This document shows positions 36,191 through 50,080 of a stretch of 64,000 nucleotides of DNA, piece by piece. The first letter of the stretch is position 1. Each line of letters starts with the position of its first letter. This DNA comes from Eucalyptus grandis. Its lineage: Eukaryota; Streptophyta; Magnoliopsida; Myrtales; Myrtaceae. Location of the stretch: the NCBI RefSeq assembly GCF_016545825.1, contig NC_052614.1, forward strand, positions 26,871,669 through 26,935,668, in the 5' to 3' direction. The notes beneath the pieces were generated by a model that was not told the DNA's origin, searched no databases, and worked only from the letters and a program-made list of their open reading frames with translations. Made by a program: the position numbers and the translations under genes.

Positions 36191-38160
36191 TAGAGTAAGA
36201 ATTATGGGGAGAATCAGGGGTGAATCCATGTAGAGGGATTGTGTGAGCTCGTGGCCAAGTAACTTTTGATTCCAAAACACAAGCAATATAAAACTAATTT
36301 GTCAGGCGAGTAATATCAACTGGAACTTCAATATAAAGAGAATCCACAAGAGAGCTTCTACGGACGGCAACAAACCAATTGAAAGTAGAAACGAATAATC
36401 TGCCATGATGTTGGTGAATATCTGCAATCAGTTTCTCATCTCACAGGGGTAAAGCTAGAAGCATCTGACAAGCCAAACTGCCATCCATGTGCCACCAGCA
36501 AAGCAACCACTAGAGTTAGCCTTGAAACAGGACTCAATAGGAGTTTCATCCAGTGAAGTTCACAGAAAAGATGAGAGGACGACATTATCAAAGAGAGACT
36601 TGAACTGGCACCCAAAATTAACCAATTATACCAAAAATACCCCAGAAGCAGCAAAAAGTAGCCACATATGACCAACCTAACCAACAACAAGACTTAGCCT
36701 TGGACACAAGGCTCAATTGTAGTAATTGAAGTTTTATCCAGTGAGGTTTGTAGACAAAGATAGAGAGCATGACATAAACCACTTGTACGAAAAATACCCC
36801 AGGAGAAGCAAAAAGCAAAAGCTTGCTAACTCAAATACACTACAACACAAACCAGGTCGAATTCAAAAAGATCTGCAACAAAAGGACTCCAACTCACAAC
36901 ATGAGAGAACTATATGTTCATCGCATCTCCTCTAATCCTTGAAAATAAAAGAATCAGACAATCCCTGTAGAAAGATCCAAAACCCACTCATCACTCTGAT
37001 CCAAAAAGGAAAACAACAATTCAGTAGCTCAACTAAACATAATTGCATTAAATAACAACCTCCTGCCTTCCCAGCTCAAGAACTTGGATTCTCTAACAGT
37101 TTTGATTACACAGTCCTTAGTTGGATTGCTCTAAACTGGAACAAGCACCCGTGGAAAACTGAATAAGTCCATACAGCATGGACGCCACAAAATTAGTATG
37201 ATCAGACGGAGACTTTGAACCTTAATAACTTTGATAAGCTTTCTATCCAAAATCAGAGCCTTCGCCGACATTGTTCTGGACATAGACCCAACCAGATGCT
37301 TCAAAATTCATCCCTTCAAAGAAAATACCAAAGCAAATGAAACTGATCATAAGGCAAACCGTCTAGTATCTCCAATTAAGATGACTTGAACAACCCTTGT
37401 AGAGCGGATGAGAAAGAGATACAGTAAATATCTGGTCGACAGATCATCATTCGCAAAGGATCATGATGCAATTGGACATGTATAAGTTCATAGCCCTAAA
37501 CAGGTTTGCTTTATTAAATTTAGATCATATATACGAAGCAGAAGTTCATCCATCGTACATTAGGGTATCATAAGAGATCAGAAGGGGTCCATGCTCGCTA
37601 GACATGTTAAAACCTCAAACCAAAGCTTATTCACTGCAGGATTGTTGTCTGCCCCTTCAGTTTCACCGATTTAAAAATAACTACAAAAATTTGACAAACA
37701 TGGCAACCAAGCACCAAGTGTCTGCTCCTCCCAGCTTGACCAGCCATGTCTGCTGACAGCATACATGAAACGACAGAGCTTTGTGAAGAATAAGAAATGA
37801 GAGAATCAGCAGAAAGGAGAGAACCAGTCTGAGCGCAAGCAATGCCAAGGAAGTTATGTCCATATGCCTGTCCGGTCAACATCCCCATGTGAGGCCTGAT
37901 CACATATGCCAATCATGCAAACAGGCAAAAGCACAGCACAATTCATCTTTTCAGAATGAGAAGCTAACAGTTTGCAATGGAGTATCACTTGGGCCCTTGC
38001 AGAAAAGCCTTCATTGTCCCATGGATCGATGAGAACCTAAAATATTCACAATTTAGGCCCCCTAGGTGGCACCCTACACACTAAAAACAGCCCATCTCAC
38101 ATACAAAAACCCTCACTTGTAAACTGTCCCCAGCAATGACAGTGCCAGAAGAAAGTATTA
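36191..38160 (-). repeat. Repeat family, blocks j and i (unit D)
   Basis: Block j is 36191-36880 (gaatccatgtagaggga, agcaatataaaactaat). Block i is 36881-38160 and is nearly collinear with 11011-12270 and 52150-53350. Minus-strand frame 37631-37912 resembles 11752-11982 (LTGQ, SLLSADSL, GRSRHLVLG), but the third copy near 52.9 kb breaks the frame. Confidence 0.7.
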
Positions 38161-39500
38161 TAGAAGTGGAGAATATCGGCTAAGCAAAAATCCATACAGA
38201 TATCTTATTGCAACTAAGCAAACTTAGTACTCTCCTTTTGCATCTATGTCCAACAGAGAGGCCATCCAATGACAATCCACGATCTTTTGTCAAACTTCAA
38301 ACCCTCAAAGCATAAGTCGAGCTTGTTCTCGCACACCCTATCATAGCATGGCCAAAATATTAATTGATTAAGGATTCATCCATGTACACATATAGAGTGA
38401 AGACATCAAAGGAACCAAATCCAAGAAGGGGAGCTTATCCAATTTCAAACAAAGCGCGGACTCCGCAATTCATCAACTTAGCCATACAGAAAAAGCTGAA
38501 TTGTCATCTTTCCACTCCAAGGGAATCAACTGAGGAATGACATTCAACAAAGTGCCTACGCAGCAGGAGTTTATCAAAATTTCAGCTCTTCAACTGGTCC
38601 TCCAGATGATCAAGGACACTGCCCATACACCAACCCAACTGAAGATAGATGTGAATAGATCGTCAAACTCAAGAAAAGCTCAGTCATTCTAAGTAATAAT
38701 TGACCAACCTCATCATATATACCAGTCCTTAGAATCCACAAAATGGCTGTTTATCCAATTTCAAACAATCATCAACTCACCCTACAGAAGAAGGCAATAG
38801 ATCACACCACTTCTCAACATGGAAAAGCTTCCAGTAGAGGAATTAGAACTCGATAATAATTATCTCACTGCTCCTGAAGATAATCAACTGAAGACAAACT
38901 TAAATCAAAACTACAAGATGCCTATAAATCCTCAAAATTCGCTCATCCTGAAGATGCAATCAGAGAAGACTACTTCAGAACTCAAGAAAACAAAGACTGC
39001 ATAATAGATCACCTCTCCTCCAAGAAGCCCAATCACCTTCTTCTATGTTAACTCACCAGCTTCTATGTATTTGTCATTCTTAGACGACATGCTCGGATGA
39101 AGAGATTGCTACAAGAGGAAAGATGCAACTGCCAATCCACCAAAATCCATAATCATTTTGATAAACAATTTAAACGGATCAATCTATTGATGAACCATCC
39201 GAGAACATTGCTTTATAAGTGAAGACATTACATGCTATACTTTTGGTAAAATTTTGGCAAAAGGTAAATGCTACCACATAAAACAATGTAAAAATAAATA
39301 CTTTTTGGAAAAGAACCTAGCCTGCAAGTTCCCAATAACATAGGGAAAAAAGAGGCAATATGTCACATAAAAGTAACATCTCAGCATAGGAAATTACCAT
39401 GCAGACAACATCAATCTGGTATGATCATCAGTCCTGGACATCCTCAGATGTAATATGTCACATAAAAAGAGGCAATATGTCACATAAAAGTAACATCTCA
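38161..39500 (-). repeat. Repeat family, blocks h and g (unit D)
   Basis: Very similar to 53351-54550: tgcaactaagcaaacttag-type words, ttctcgcacaccctatcata, aaaatggctgtttgtcc-type words and gaggaaagatgcaactgcc. A local duplication around agaggcaatatgtcacataa lies near 39345-39500. No gene is seen. Confidence 0.7.
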
Positions 39501-41800
39501 CAAAAAAGACGATTGTATGATCATCAGTCCTCCAAAAAGCCGAAACATCCGTGTTTTATGAAACAAGCTGACTGGAGTCATCGCATTCACGTCCTGGACA
39601 TCCTCAGATAAACACTTTCGCTCCATGTAGAAAAGAAGCCACTGCGGATTCACCAAATAACAAAAATCCAGAGGCAGCTCGTGAAACAATTGTACAGAAA
39701 GTGAGTTTGATAGAGGATCAGAGGAGGAGCTAGACCAAACACTTCCTACCCCCGATGAGATTGAAGGATGAGAACATGAGGGAGGGACTACTTCTAGCAA
39801 GGAGACACCGGCAAGTGGATCTGTATTGCATACTGATCTGTTGTGGCATGTACACCTTGCAAAGAAAGAACCATCACAGATCATATATCGACCATACACA
39901 GACCTCCGAAGGAATGAGATTTGGGTTTCGCATTAATCGCAAAATTATGGGACTGGAGAACAAATTTCAATCAAACCGATAACTGCCTCCAGACGCGATA
40001 AAGCTTATCCAACTTCAGACAATCATCAGCTCGCACCAGAGCACCAGATCACCACTTAGTCGAGTCTAGCAAAACTCCGACCTGTGAGAGGATCAGGACT
40101 ACACAATAATCAACCCCCAAAGATAAAAAAACCAAAGAACAAAATTCCAATCAAGACCAGCAAATTTCAGCCTATTGCCTGAAAGACTACTAGTTCATCA
40201 TCTCAACCAAGAGAAAAAGACAGCAGCCAAAGGATCATCAGTCCTCCAAAAGCCCAAACATCCGTGTTATATGAAACATGCTAACCGGTGTCGTCGTATT
40301 CATCGTCCTCGACATCCCAAGACAAACAGTTTCGCTCCATGGGGAAAAGAAGCCACTGCAGATTCACCAAATAACAAAAATCCAGTAGCGGCTCGTGAAA
40401 CAATTGTACAGAAAGTGGGTTTGATAAGGGATCAGAGGAGGAGCTAAACCAAACACTTTCCATAACGACGTCTCCCAATGAGATTGAAGCATGAGAACAC
40501 GAGGGGGGGACTATTTCTAAAAAGGAGACACTGGCAAGCGGATCTGGATTGGATAGTGATCTGTTGTGGTGCTTACACCTTGCAAAGAAAGAACCATGAC
40601 AGATCATACATCGACAAAACAGACCTCCGAAGGAATGAGAATCGGGTTTCGCATTAATCGGAAAATTATGGGGGTGGAGAACAAATTTCATTCAAACCAA
40701 TAACTGCCAAGAGAGACAGAGCTTATCCAATTTCAGACAATCGTCAGCTCGCACCAGATCACCACTTAGTTGAGTCTAGCAAAACTCCGACCTGTGAGAG
40801 GATCAGGACTACACAATAATCAACCCCCAAAGATAAAAAAACCAAAGAACAAAATTCCAATCAAGACCAGCAAATTTCAGCCTATTGCCTGAAAGACTAC
40901 TAGTTCATCATCTCAACCAAGAGAAAAAGACAGCAGCCAAAGGATCATCAGTCCTCCAAAAGCCCAAACATCCGTGTTATATGAAACATGCTAACCGGTG
41001 TCGTCGTATTCATCGTCCTCGACATCCCAAGACAAACACTTTCGCTCCATGGGGAAAAGAAGCCACTGCAGATTCACCAAATAACAAAAATCCAGAAGCA
41101 GCTTGTGAAACAATTGTACCAAAGTGGGTTTGATAAAGGATCGAGGAGGAGCTAAACCAAACACTTCCCATAACGACATCTCCCGATGAGATTGAAGGAT
41201 GAGAACAGAAGGTAGGGATCATTTCTAGGAAGGAGACATTAGCAAGCGGATCTGGATTGGATAGTGATCTGTTGTGGTGCTTACACCTTGCAAAGAAAGA
41301 ACCATGACAGATCATACATCGACAAAACAGACCTCCGAAGGAATGAGAATCGGGTTTCGCATTAATTGGAAAATTATGGGAGTGGAGAACAAATTTCATT
41401 CAAACCAATACTGCCTAGAGAGACAGAGCTTATCCAATTTCAGACAATCGTCAGCTCGCACCAGATCACCACTTGTCAAGTCTTGCAAAACTCCGACCTG
41501 CGAGAGGATCAGGACTAGACGATAATCAACCCCCAAAAATAGAAAACCGAAGAACAAATTCCAATCAAGACCACCAAATTTCAGCCTATCGCATGAAAGA
41601 CTACTTTCATCATCTCAGCCAAAAAGATGAAAGCAAAATGATCATCAATGCTCCAAAAAAACGAAACACCCGTGTTTTAGTATTCATCGTCCTTGACATC
41701 CTCAGACAAGCAATTTCTCCCTGAGGGGGAAAGAAGCCAACTGCAAATTCACCAAATAACAGAAAGATCGATAGGTTATTGTATCAATAAAGGGTCAAAG
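39501..41800 (-). repeat. Tandem array of block d, 710 bp period (unit D)
   Basis: Three or more d sub-repeats lie in a row. Positions about 40060-40328 and 40770-41038 are identical or nearly so by eye, at an exact offset of 710 bp; the first clear difference is caaacagttt versus caaacacttt. Minus-strand frames of 136 (40281-40691), 129 (41010-41399) and 133 codons (39498-39899) share words such as GSFFARC and LLDFCYLVN. They shift frame relative to one another and match no family I know. Confidence 0.85.
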
Positions 41801-42849
41801 GAGGAGTTAAACCAAGCACTTCCCATGAGGACATCCTCTGACGTCAGGAAATATGATCCAAGAGGAAAGAAGCCACACTCCCAATTCACCGAACAACAAG
41901 AATCCAGAATGATCTGGTCAAAACAACAGCGCAAAGTTCAATCGATCGGTCGATGAATCACTAAGCAACCAAAGGACAAGAGGTAAACTGAATAATTCCG
42001 ATAACCAATAGGCATCGTAGGCCAAGCGCGAAACCCTCAAGAATCTCCGCAACAGGGGTGGGTCTCTGCAACCAGATAACGCCTCACAAAATCAAGACCG
42101 AGATAACAATGAATCAAGAAATGGAAACCAAAAAGGAGAAAGAGCAGTTTCGCTCTAAGGGGAAAGAAGCCACTGCGGATTCACCAAATTACAAAATCCA
42201 GAAACAGCTCGTGACAGAAAGATCAACCGGTCAGAAAAGGAGCGCTCAACCAAACACTTGCTGCGACAGCATCCTCATATGAAAGAAAGAAGCCACACTC
42301 CCAATTCACCGAACAACAAGAATCCAGAATGAGCTGGTCAAAACAACAGCGCATAGTTCAATCGATAGGTCGATGAATCAATCACTAAGCGATCGAAGGG
42401 ATCGTAGGCCGAGCCAAACCCTCAAAAATCTCCGCAACAGGGGGATCTCTGCAACCAGAAGACGCCTCGCAAAATCAGACCGAGAAAGCAATAGATCCCC
42501 ATCAACAATCAATCAAGAAACGGAAACCAAAAAGGAGAGAGGCCGACGGAGAAACGTTCAATCGGGATCATCGCTACAACCACGTCTTCTCTCCGGAAGA
42601 AGATGATATCGCCAGACGCCAATAAAAATCGTAGGGTAAGCGAAACCCTCAAGAATCTCCCGCAACATAGAAGTGGATCTCTGCAACCAGAAGATGCTTC
42701 ACAAAATCAAGACAAACAAAGCAATCGGCCCCCATCAACAATCAATCGATCAAGAAACGGAAAACAAAAGCGAAGAAGGGCCGACGGAGAACGCTCAATC
42801 GGGAAGACGACATCTCCAGACGCCATGGCCAGAGGCGAGAGGAAAACGC
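41801..42849 (-). repeat. Blocks c and b, with block b in about three tandem copies (unit D)
   Basis: Block c is followed by three versions of the leader/first exon block, near 42000-42140, 42380-42610 and 42611-42849. Each has cgaaaccctcaa(g/a)aatctc and ctctgcaaccaga. Two carry the gatatcgccagacgcca-type start region. The terminal copy opens MASGDV from the ATG at 42826 and runs 39 codons to a stop near 42707. A splice donor may end the true first exon earlier; I could not place one reliably. Confidence 0.6.
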
Positions 42850-44115
42850 GTAATGAAGAGGGAATGGAGAGGACGGAGACAACGGTTACTTTAGGGAAGG
42901 ATACACCGACTTCGGATTGACCGTCCGATAATAATAAAAAATCCGAAGCCAGCTGTGATTGGACGGCTGTGATCTTCTGCTGACGGTTTCGTTTAGGAAA
43001 GTCGGTGGGCTGCCAATTCCGACCGCGTGTGCTTGGGACGCACGCGGTGCCTTCAGTCCTTTTATTGCGTAAAGAATTTTTCTGAACACTTGTCCTGACT
43101 TCTTCCTGCCGCTTTCCCCCTGAAATTTTTAAGTATCCTCCCTTGAAGTATAAGATTAGATAAACTTTCATTCTTCAAGGATGAAATTGAAATTTGAGAA
43201 GATATCTAACGAAATATTTGCTCCCATCGGAAGTGTTAGGAGACTTGGGAAATAAATTTGAACGATTGGATCTTTTTATGATGGGATTAGATGTTAGGAT
43301 GAAATTGGGCACTCTTTAGAAGATTGGGATTGATTCTACTACTAAGCGATTAGTAGGAAAAGAATTTTCGAGATAATTCAACCACACAAACAACTTGCTA
43401 GCAAAGAAAGAAAAGGTGATCGAACTTGGATAGCTTTTTGCTAGCACAATCTTGTCTAGGACAAGTGGCTCTCCACCAACAAGAACTCTTTTCTCCCCAT
43501 TGGAGTCCTCGTCCTCAAATTTGGCCAAAAATGTTGAAAAGTTCTTGTGCCCCTTTTTTGTCTTTGGATTACATTACCACACCATTATGTTTATACAAAT
43601 TCTTATCAATCCTTGACTACTTAGTTTATGAGTTTATAAACGAGTGTCAAACCGTAAGCTTGTTATCTATTGAAGATTTGCCATGATTTTTTTGTCAATT
43701 TAACATGTTTTTGCTTCTATTTCATGCTAGGATTCTACATGTGATAGTTTCAATTGCAAAAGAGATAGCACGTGTCAATTTGTTATGCTTGATTTTATAA
43801 CAAAAATATTGACCGGAAAATAAAGTATCATCAATTTGCAAAGCAACTAAAGTAATTTGACTCATTCTCATGTCAATTTATTCATCTCCTTCATCATTAG
43901 AGGATTATTTACTAGCAAAATTCATACAAGTATTTCAAACTTTCATATTAGATATTAATGAATGTCTCTTTTTGTAAGAGTATTTTCCAACATTAATAAT
44001 AGACGGAGATACCATGTTCATTGATTACAACTTATAGAATCTTTAATTTAAGATGGGAGAGCTAAGTAATGAAAGTCTTATCTCTATCTTGTCATTTCAT
44101 ATAAACCTAGACCAT
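42850..44115 (-). promoter_or_regulatory. Block a3: promoter-like region and upstream flank (unit D)
   Basis: The proximal part contains the CCAAT-type core (ATTGG on plus, 42958-42962) about 130 bp upstream of the ATG at 42826, and an A/T-rich stretch near 42930-42942 in a TATA-like place. The distal part (43140-43950) matches 58740-59420, for example ttggatctttttatgat, gtaatttgactc and gtttcaattg. Conservation of the proximal 200 bp in all copies is consistent with a promoter but is not proof. Confidence 0.5.
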
Positions 44116-47000
44116 TGACACGGATAAAAATAAATAAATAGACCACCAAAAGATATACACGAAAATTTACGTGATTCGGCCAAATTGACCTACATCCACG
44201 GATAAAAAGGAGCAGATTATCAATAGGAATTGAGAATTACAGTACGGCAACCATCTAGTTTCAATTGCTCCCTTGACAACACATATTCCAACAACTCTAC
44301 ATCCATCCCTACTTGAGCAGCAACAAGTGGTCTGGTCCCGCTCTCCTCTGGCCACATCACAATGAAGACAACTCTTATCTTCTAGATGTTTCTGTTGACT
44401 TAACTACGACAAAAGGAAACAAAAGCATTCAGCAGAGCAGCAGGTTTTCTACTCCAGATGGGATAAGGTATAGTTCTTTAATCAAGACAAAATTGCATTC
44501 TATGTAGCCAACCTATCCACCATAGTTGCACTCTAGCAAAATTCAATGGCTGCCACATTGCTGAAAGTAGCCTTCCTCACCGCAATTTTTCACCAGTGCT
44601 GAGGTTGGCACGATAGTTGCATAACCAGTGCACTAATATCCAGATTATAGACGGAAAGACCCAACTCTGTTTACAAAACGCATGCTAAAAACTGTTACTT
44701 GTGCCACAGAAGCTCCTTTTACATATGAATACAAATGTCACATTTGTAAAATGATCCAGAACAAGTGTCATAGCCCATCTTAGTACAAAGGACACATGAA
44801 TCACGCTAAAACTCACCCCTCTTATCAACATGGATTTGCAGAAAGTTTGTGGACAGTTCACTAACGTTGACACTACCTCCTTGCAATTAAGCGTGGCTCT
44901 GCCACCACATAATATACATATATAATAACAATGCCAGAAAATTGGAAGAGATGATGAATAAAGGAGCTAAGGAACACAGATCAATGGACCTGGCTCCAGA
45001 CAGATTCGAAATCAGCACAACAACCTGGAGCTGAGGTTAATGGAAATAGAAGATCCCAGCTTCTTCACATAAACAGATTCATAATCTGCAAGATGACCTG
45101 CTTCTCCCACTTGTTATCCAACGAAAGAAAGAACAGTCAAGAGAGAGAGCATCATAACTTCGTTCAAACGTCAAATTAAAGAGAGGGATTCTGAAAGGAG
45201 TTAAATACAAATATCAAACTTCTACCAATAGCTCCATCATCATAATCATGGGTCCTAGAGATGTTTTCAAATATAAGCGTACAAGTAAATCTCAAGACAG
45301 TAGAGTAATACATGTTCCTAGTCAGATGAGATTGCATCATGCTTAACCAACTGTGAAGGAAAACCATAGGCGAACCCCACAATGAATTCAGGTCCTAGGA
45401 GGCGACGGAGATACACCAAGACCTCTACATCAGTACAAAGATCTGCAGGTGTGACCAGCATCTCGATAAGTTCTCAATTTCACTTCACTGCTGATAATGT
45501 GAATGATATGGCCTTGCAAGGTAAGCATCAATGAGAAGGATAACGAGTAATAGGAACAAATATTTAGAAATTGTCTCTTGATCATAATTAGGGTGCTTTC
45601 ATATAGCTACATGGTCAAGACAGAAATTGTCTCTTCATCAGAATTAGAGCTTTCATATGGCTACAAGGTCAAGGTAGGTACCAAACTTAATACAGAACAC
45701 TAATTGTGTAACAAAAACCAGGTTACTATAATGAACAAATGGAAGTGCTCTGCAGTGATAGAGGTTGTCAATAGTACCGGGAGCTGGACAGAAGTAAATA
45801 ATTCCACATCTAATAGCATTCACAATAACCATGCTTGGGGAGCATTTCCCAGAGAGACCACAACATACTGGCTGGCAAGAATCTGTATAACCAAAGAAGG
45901 AACATTACTCACTATAAATGGATGAGGTATCAACACTTTTGACGATCACCTGGTATATGCTATTCAAAGTACCATCCATTTCCACGACATCAGAAGAAGA
46001 GAAATGAGTAAGACTGGTTTTGTGAAACATCTCCATCAGGTGAAAATCTTATTTACATCACAAGGGAATCGAGGCGATGGCAATTAAATAACAAAGAAAA
46101 GAGAATAGACTAATCCCATATCAGACCGAAGCAATTTCCCAAAAAGATAAGAACCTCATCCATCTGCAACCAACCAGTCATTTCAAGAGAAATTACCACT
46201 AAGGAAGCGCACCAAATGCTACCAATCCAGCATAAGGCTAGTATTATCCTTACAGTGACTCTGAAATAATCGAGACTCCTACAATCAGTAAATCTTCTGT
46301 CCTAATCAAATTCCATAGCTATCAAAGACCAGAAAGAAACCATATCCATATAAAAGCAATTTGTTTCCACATTGTCCGACTTAATGACGATGCATTGTGA
46401 TCAGAACTTAATAAAAAACCCCAGTCCCAATACCATCTTGACAAAATTGAAATCACCATTATTTTGGAAACCAGTGGAAGTTTCAAGAGATCTGTTGATC
46501 AATGGCAGTCACTTCAAAATTTCATTCTTATTCACCGAAACCAGAATCTTTTGTTCATGAAAGAAAAACTCCGGAAGAAGAGAACCAGAAGCATCAGGTC
46601 CTTATGTATTCAGCCAAAAGTCTACAGCTGGAGTCTTACTGGAGATATCCCCTCCGATGATTAAAAGTAACTATCTTTGGAACAGAAAACCATTGTTGTC
46701 AGAGCGTTGTACAGAAAAGCAATGATGGACAGCTTGCTAAATCCCAACACAACTGCAAGCAGAGAAGCCTCAACCCACTCCCCTCAATTGAGCAACCTAG
46801 CCCTTCCAGTTATTGGTAGGATACCCATATTTTCAGCACGTGGTAGAAGAGGAACTATTCTGGTTTCAAACCCATCCAAGTCCCCCAGTGAAAAGTTCCT
46901 TATTGGGATCAGGCATGCCCGTATTATGCTTGTACCACAGACGACCTTGAATATGGGGAACAAGCAATTCGTCTCTCTGCCCTTGGTCTGATGTGTTAAA
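44116..47000 (-). repeat. Repeat family, block l (unit E), without the copia insertion
   Basis: Collinear with 22278-22795 plus 27929-30330. The empty insertion site is at about 44692, where actgttacttgtgcc replaces the retrotransposon. It starts at ttgacacggataaaa, the same left limit as the other copy, so this is the shared boundary of the duplicated unit. Confidence 0.8.
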
Positions 47001-50000
47001 AGCCTCATGAACACATGACAAAGGCACATTGACAAAGGTAAGGCAAAGACACCATTGGCTCTGTAAATGCGCAATTCATCTTGTGCTCCTTGTGTCCCAT
47101 GAGCTATAAAAAGCCTCCACATTGGACTTTATATCATCTCCAAAAAAGTTAAATTCTTAGACAAATCATGGAATCTTCCATAAAAGGCACTCTAGAAAAC
47201 CATATGCGGGAATAAATATGACCGACATCATAATCAAACCCAAACCAGAAGCCAGAAGGGGACGACAAATAAGGACTTTCTTATGTCTCTTCTCAAGTTC
47301 ATCAGACCTGAAGTCACCCTGCAAACAGCATCCAAACTGGGAAACTGACAATAAATAGTTACACATGCCATGCGCGCATGTCATGTGAAGTCTTAGTTCC
47401 TCAAAGACCTAAGAGAAAGAGCAAGAAAGGGGCCACCATAACATTTCCTTTCGAATGATATCCAAACTTCATCCACCTAATTCTGCTAAGCATATTTGCT
47501 CTTCCATAACTCAACAGACATCCCTTCAATGTTGCTTCCAATGGATCAATAATTCATGATATGGGGTCCATCATCCATCTAGTTAGATGAGGAGAAGTGA
47601 AGAAAAGGACAGACAGACAGTGTTCAAGTTGCGTGTGTGTAAAGCAAGTGCAACCCCACCATTTCAATGGCTGCAACTCTAATCAACTTCAGAGTCCTAA
47701 TCAAAGGACATCAATGAGACAAAGAGACTGCCAAACATCTCACAACCCAATCAAACAGCCTCTAATCCACTAACAGCTAAATGTCAGAAGATGATACAAC
47801 CAGTCCACCCGATACGAACATGAACCCACTTGACGCCAAAGCAGGTTCTACCCCTGAAAATGTCTGTATAGGTCTATCCAATTTTTGAAGTAAAAATCGA
47901 AAAAAGAACACATAAAAAAATGGAGTATGGAGAACGGCAGTCACAACTGTGCGTCCTCAAGGCCTGACTGATTCAGGAAATCCATCCCAGTATAATATGT
48001 CCAGCTGCCATTCTAATTTCTGTGCCAACAGAAAAGAACACACGAAGTGCATATCAACAGGCCAGAATGAACACTATTAAATACTATTGAGATACAAAAC
48101 ACGATCCACGGCCCACTTCTCTGTCCAAAGAGGTAGCCACCTATTTTTCAGAGTGAACAACTGTTGAGAAAAGAGTTTTTATAGAAATGGATAACCTATT
48201 CTATTGTTAGGAGGAAACAAAGAGGCTTCTGCATGAAAGAAATGGCAACAAATCCAATCTTCGTTGCAGCAAAAAGTTATTGGACAGCAGGCACCAAAAG
48301 CAGTAGTCTCAATAAGCTTACACGGACAGCAGGCATCCACCAAGAGACATCCATTCTCATAGAAAATGTTTTTTGGCAGACACCAGTAGAAGGAGAAGAT
48401 ATCCAATTCTGAGAGAGAATATCCAGCAACACCATCATCATCATAGCCACAGTAAATGGTAAAAAACACTGCGCAGTAGTGATCATACTTCCATAGATTT
48501 TGCTTTTCCTAATGTCCATATCTACAGGAGCTTAAGGTGCAAGAATAATGACTGCTTGATAATGAATATGCCTGAAGAAAAAATATCCAAAGTTTTAACA
48601 AAAAGCAATAAGGAGTAGCGAATATGAGAATCGAAAGCAAAGTTCTCTAAATAAAAAAGATTCCTACTGTTAAAAATCAGAATAATCCATTATCTTAACT
48701 GAAAAAGCATACTGAAAGATCTAATTGGCAAAAGAAAACATGGAAATCAGATAAAAAGAGCTGGTAATAAAAATATACCCAATGCCCATGTGGCCAAGTT
48801 TGCTGAGGTACTCATGCTAATAACAATAAGCCAGCCACACTAACAAATCCGCAATCAGAAACTACCAATGCAAGGGGAAAGTGAAAGGGAAATTGATCTA
48901 TATGCAAAATGCTTGCAGCATCATTCCTCTTCATCAACTTGGAAGAAATTTCAAGGAGAAAAAAATAATTACATTTAATCTGGCAAAGAAAATACATCTT
49001 TATGAGGATTTCCTTCTCCTAGTGGCAGGCACAAGGATCCTCTTTCCTGGTTTCTATGGCAAAGAAAGAGCTAGAGTTGGACAAAATATCAATATGGCAA
49101 CTTAGTTTTACTAGCAAGCGGAATCATCTAATCTTCTACATCATATAAAGAAATGATCAAATTTCTTCATCCATTTCTGAATACAGTACAAGAGGCCAAT
49201 AATAAATTGAGAATAATTATTTGTACAACAATTAAATTTTCAACAGGAGAACTTAGTAACTAAAACTTATATTGAAAAATATATATGAAGCAAATTTATA
49301 AATTAATGAAAACTAACAGTAGAATAACTTCTCAACAGATTAATTAATGTTCTGCAGAAGGCACTGAAATGGAACTTTGCTGTGGCTTATCATTCAGATC
49401 GATTTTATAGACTTCCCAACTTTACATTAGTGATCATAGATTAGTGCTACAGTGAAGTCGATGCAAATGGCAGTGTAGCTTAGCTGTAATATCGAAGTAA
49501 GTTTACTTGGAGGAAAGAAGAATAAACTGACCAGTGCTGGGAATGGTCAATGTCTGTACCTGACTGAATCAAAGATCAACCAGCTGAAATTGAGATTGCG
49601 TGCAACAGGGACATTGGCATCAACAAAAAATGAAATCAGTTTGTTTCTTCTGATAATAAGACTATTCCCAACAGTTTAACCGAAATACTGCACTGAGAGG
49701 AGCGACGGAGATGCGATCCAGGGTGAAAAAGATGAGATCTCAACTCTGCTAGGAGCAGCCACAGAAATCCTCAACTTTGTATATCTCCAATTGCCATTAC
49801 AAAACATTCATATTGGAAAAAGTGAAAAGACATTTAATTGCAAAAGTACCCATGCCACCTGGATAGTTTGTAAAAGCATTCTAAAAGAGAGAGGAAGAGA
49901 TGCCAATTCCATAATGCCCATGACTACTAGTAAGCAAACACTCAAAATATCTCCAATTAGGAAACTTGACCATAAACGCCCACAATTAGATGCCACAAAT

Positions 50001-50080
50001 GAAAATCCGAGATGTTACAAGAAAATCGCCACCTCTCATTTGGCAAATCTCAAGAATTTATAGTCCATAAAATACAGATC
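47001..50080. other. Part of unit E without a second copy in the window; no gene recognised
   Basis: The same A/C-rich plus-strand composition as the flanking blocks suggests it belongs to the same ancient unit. Minus-strand frames of 60-112 codons occur (for example 48179-48469, cysteine-rich), but I recognise none and there is no second copy here to test them. Confidence 0.45.

Noticed and set aside
40281..40691. 136-codon minus-strand reading frame in block d as a gene
   Set aside because: The neighbouring d copy 710 bp away shifts frame half-way, and copies in units A, C and E are broken at other places. No family is recognised.
42707..43171. 154-codon minus-strand frame as a protein starting at 43171
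   Set aside because: Most of it lies in the promoter-like block and is not open in the other copies. Only the last 39 codons, starting at MASGDV, have support.
48179..48519. Cysteine-rich secreted peptide gene on the minus strand
   Set aside because: No signal peptide with a plausible start, no recognised spacing of cysteines, and no second copy to test the frame.
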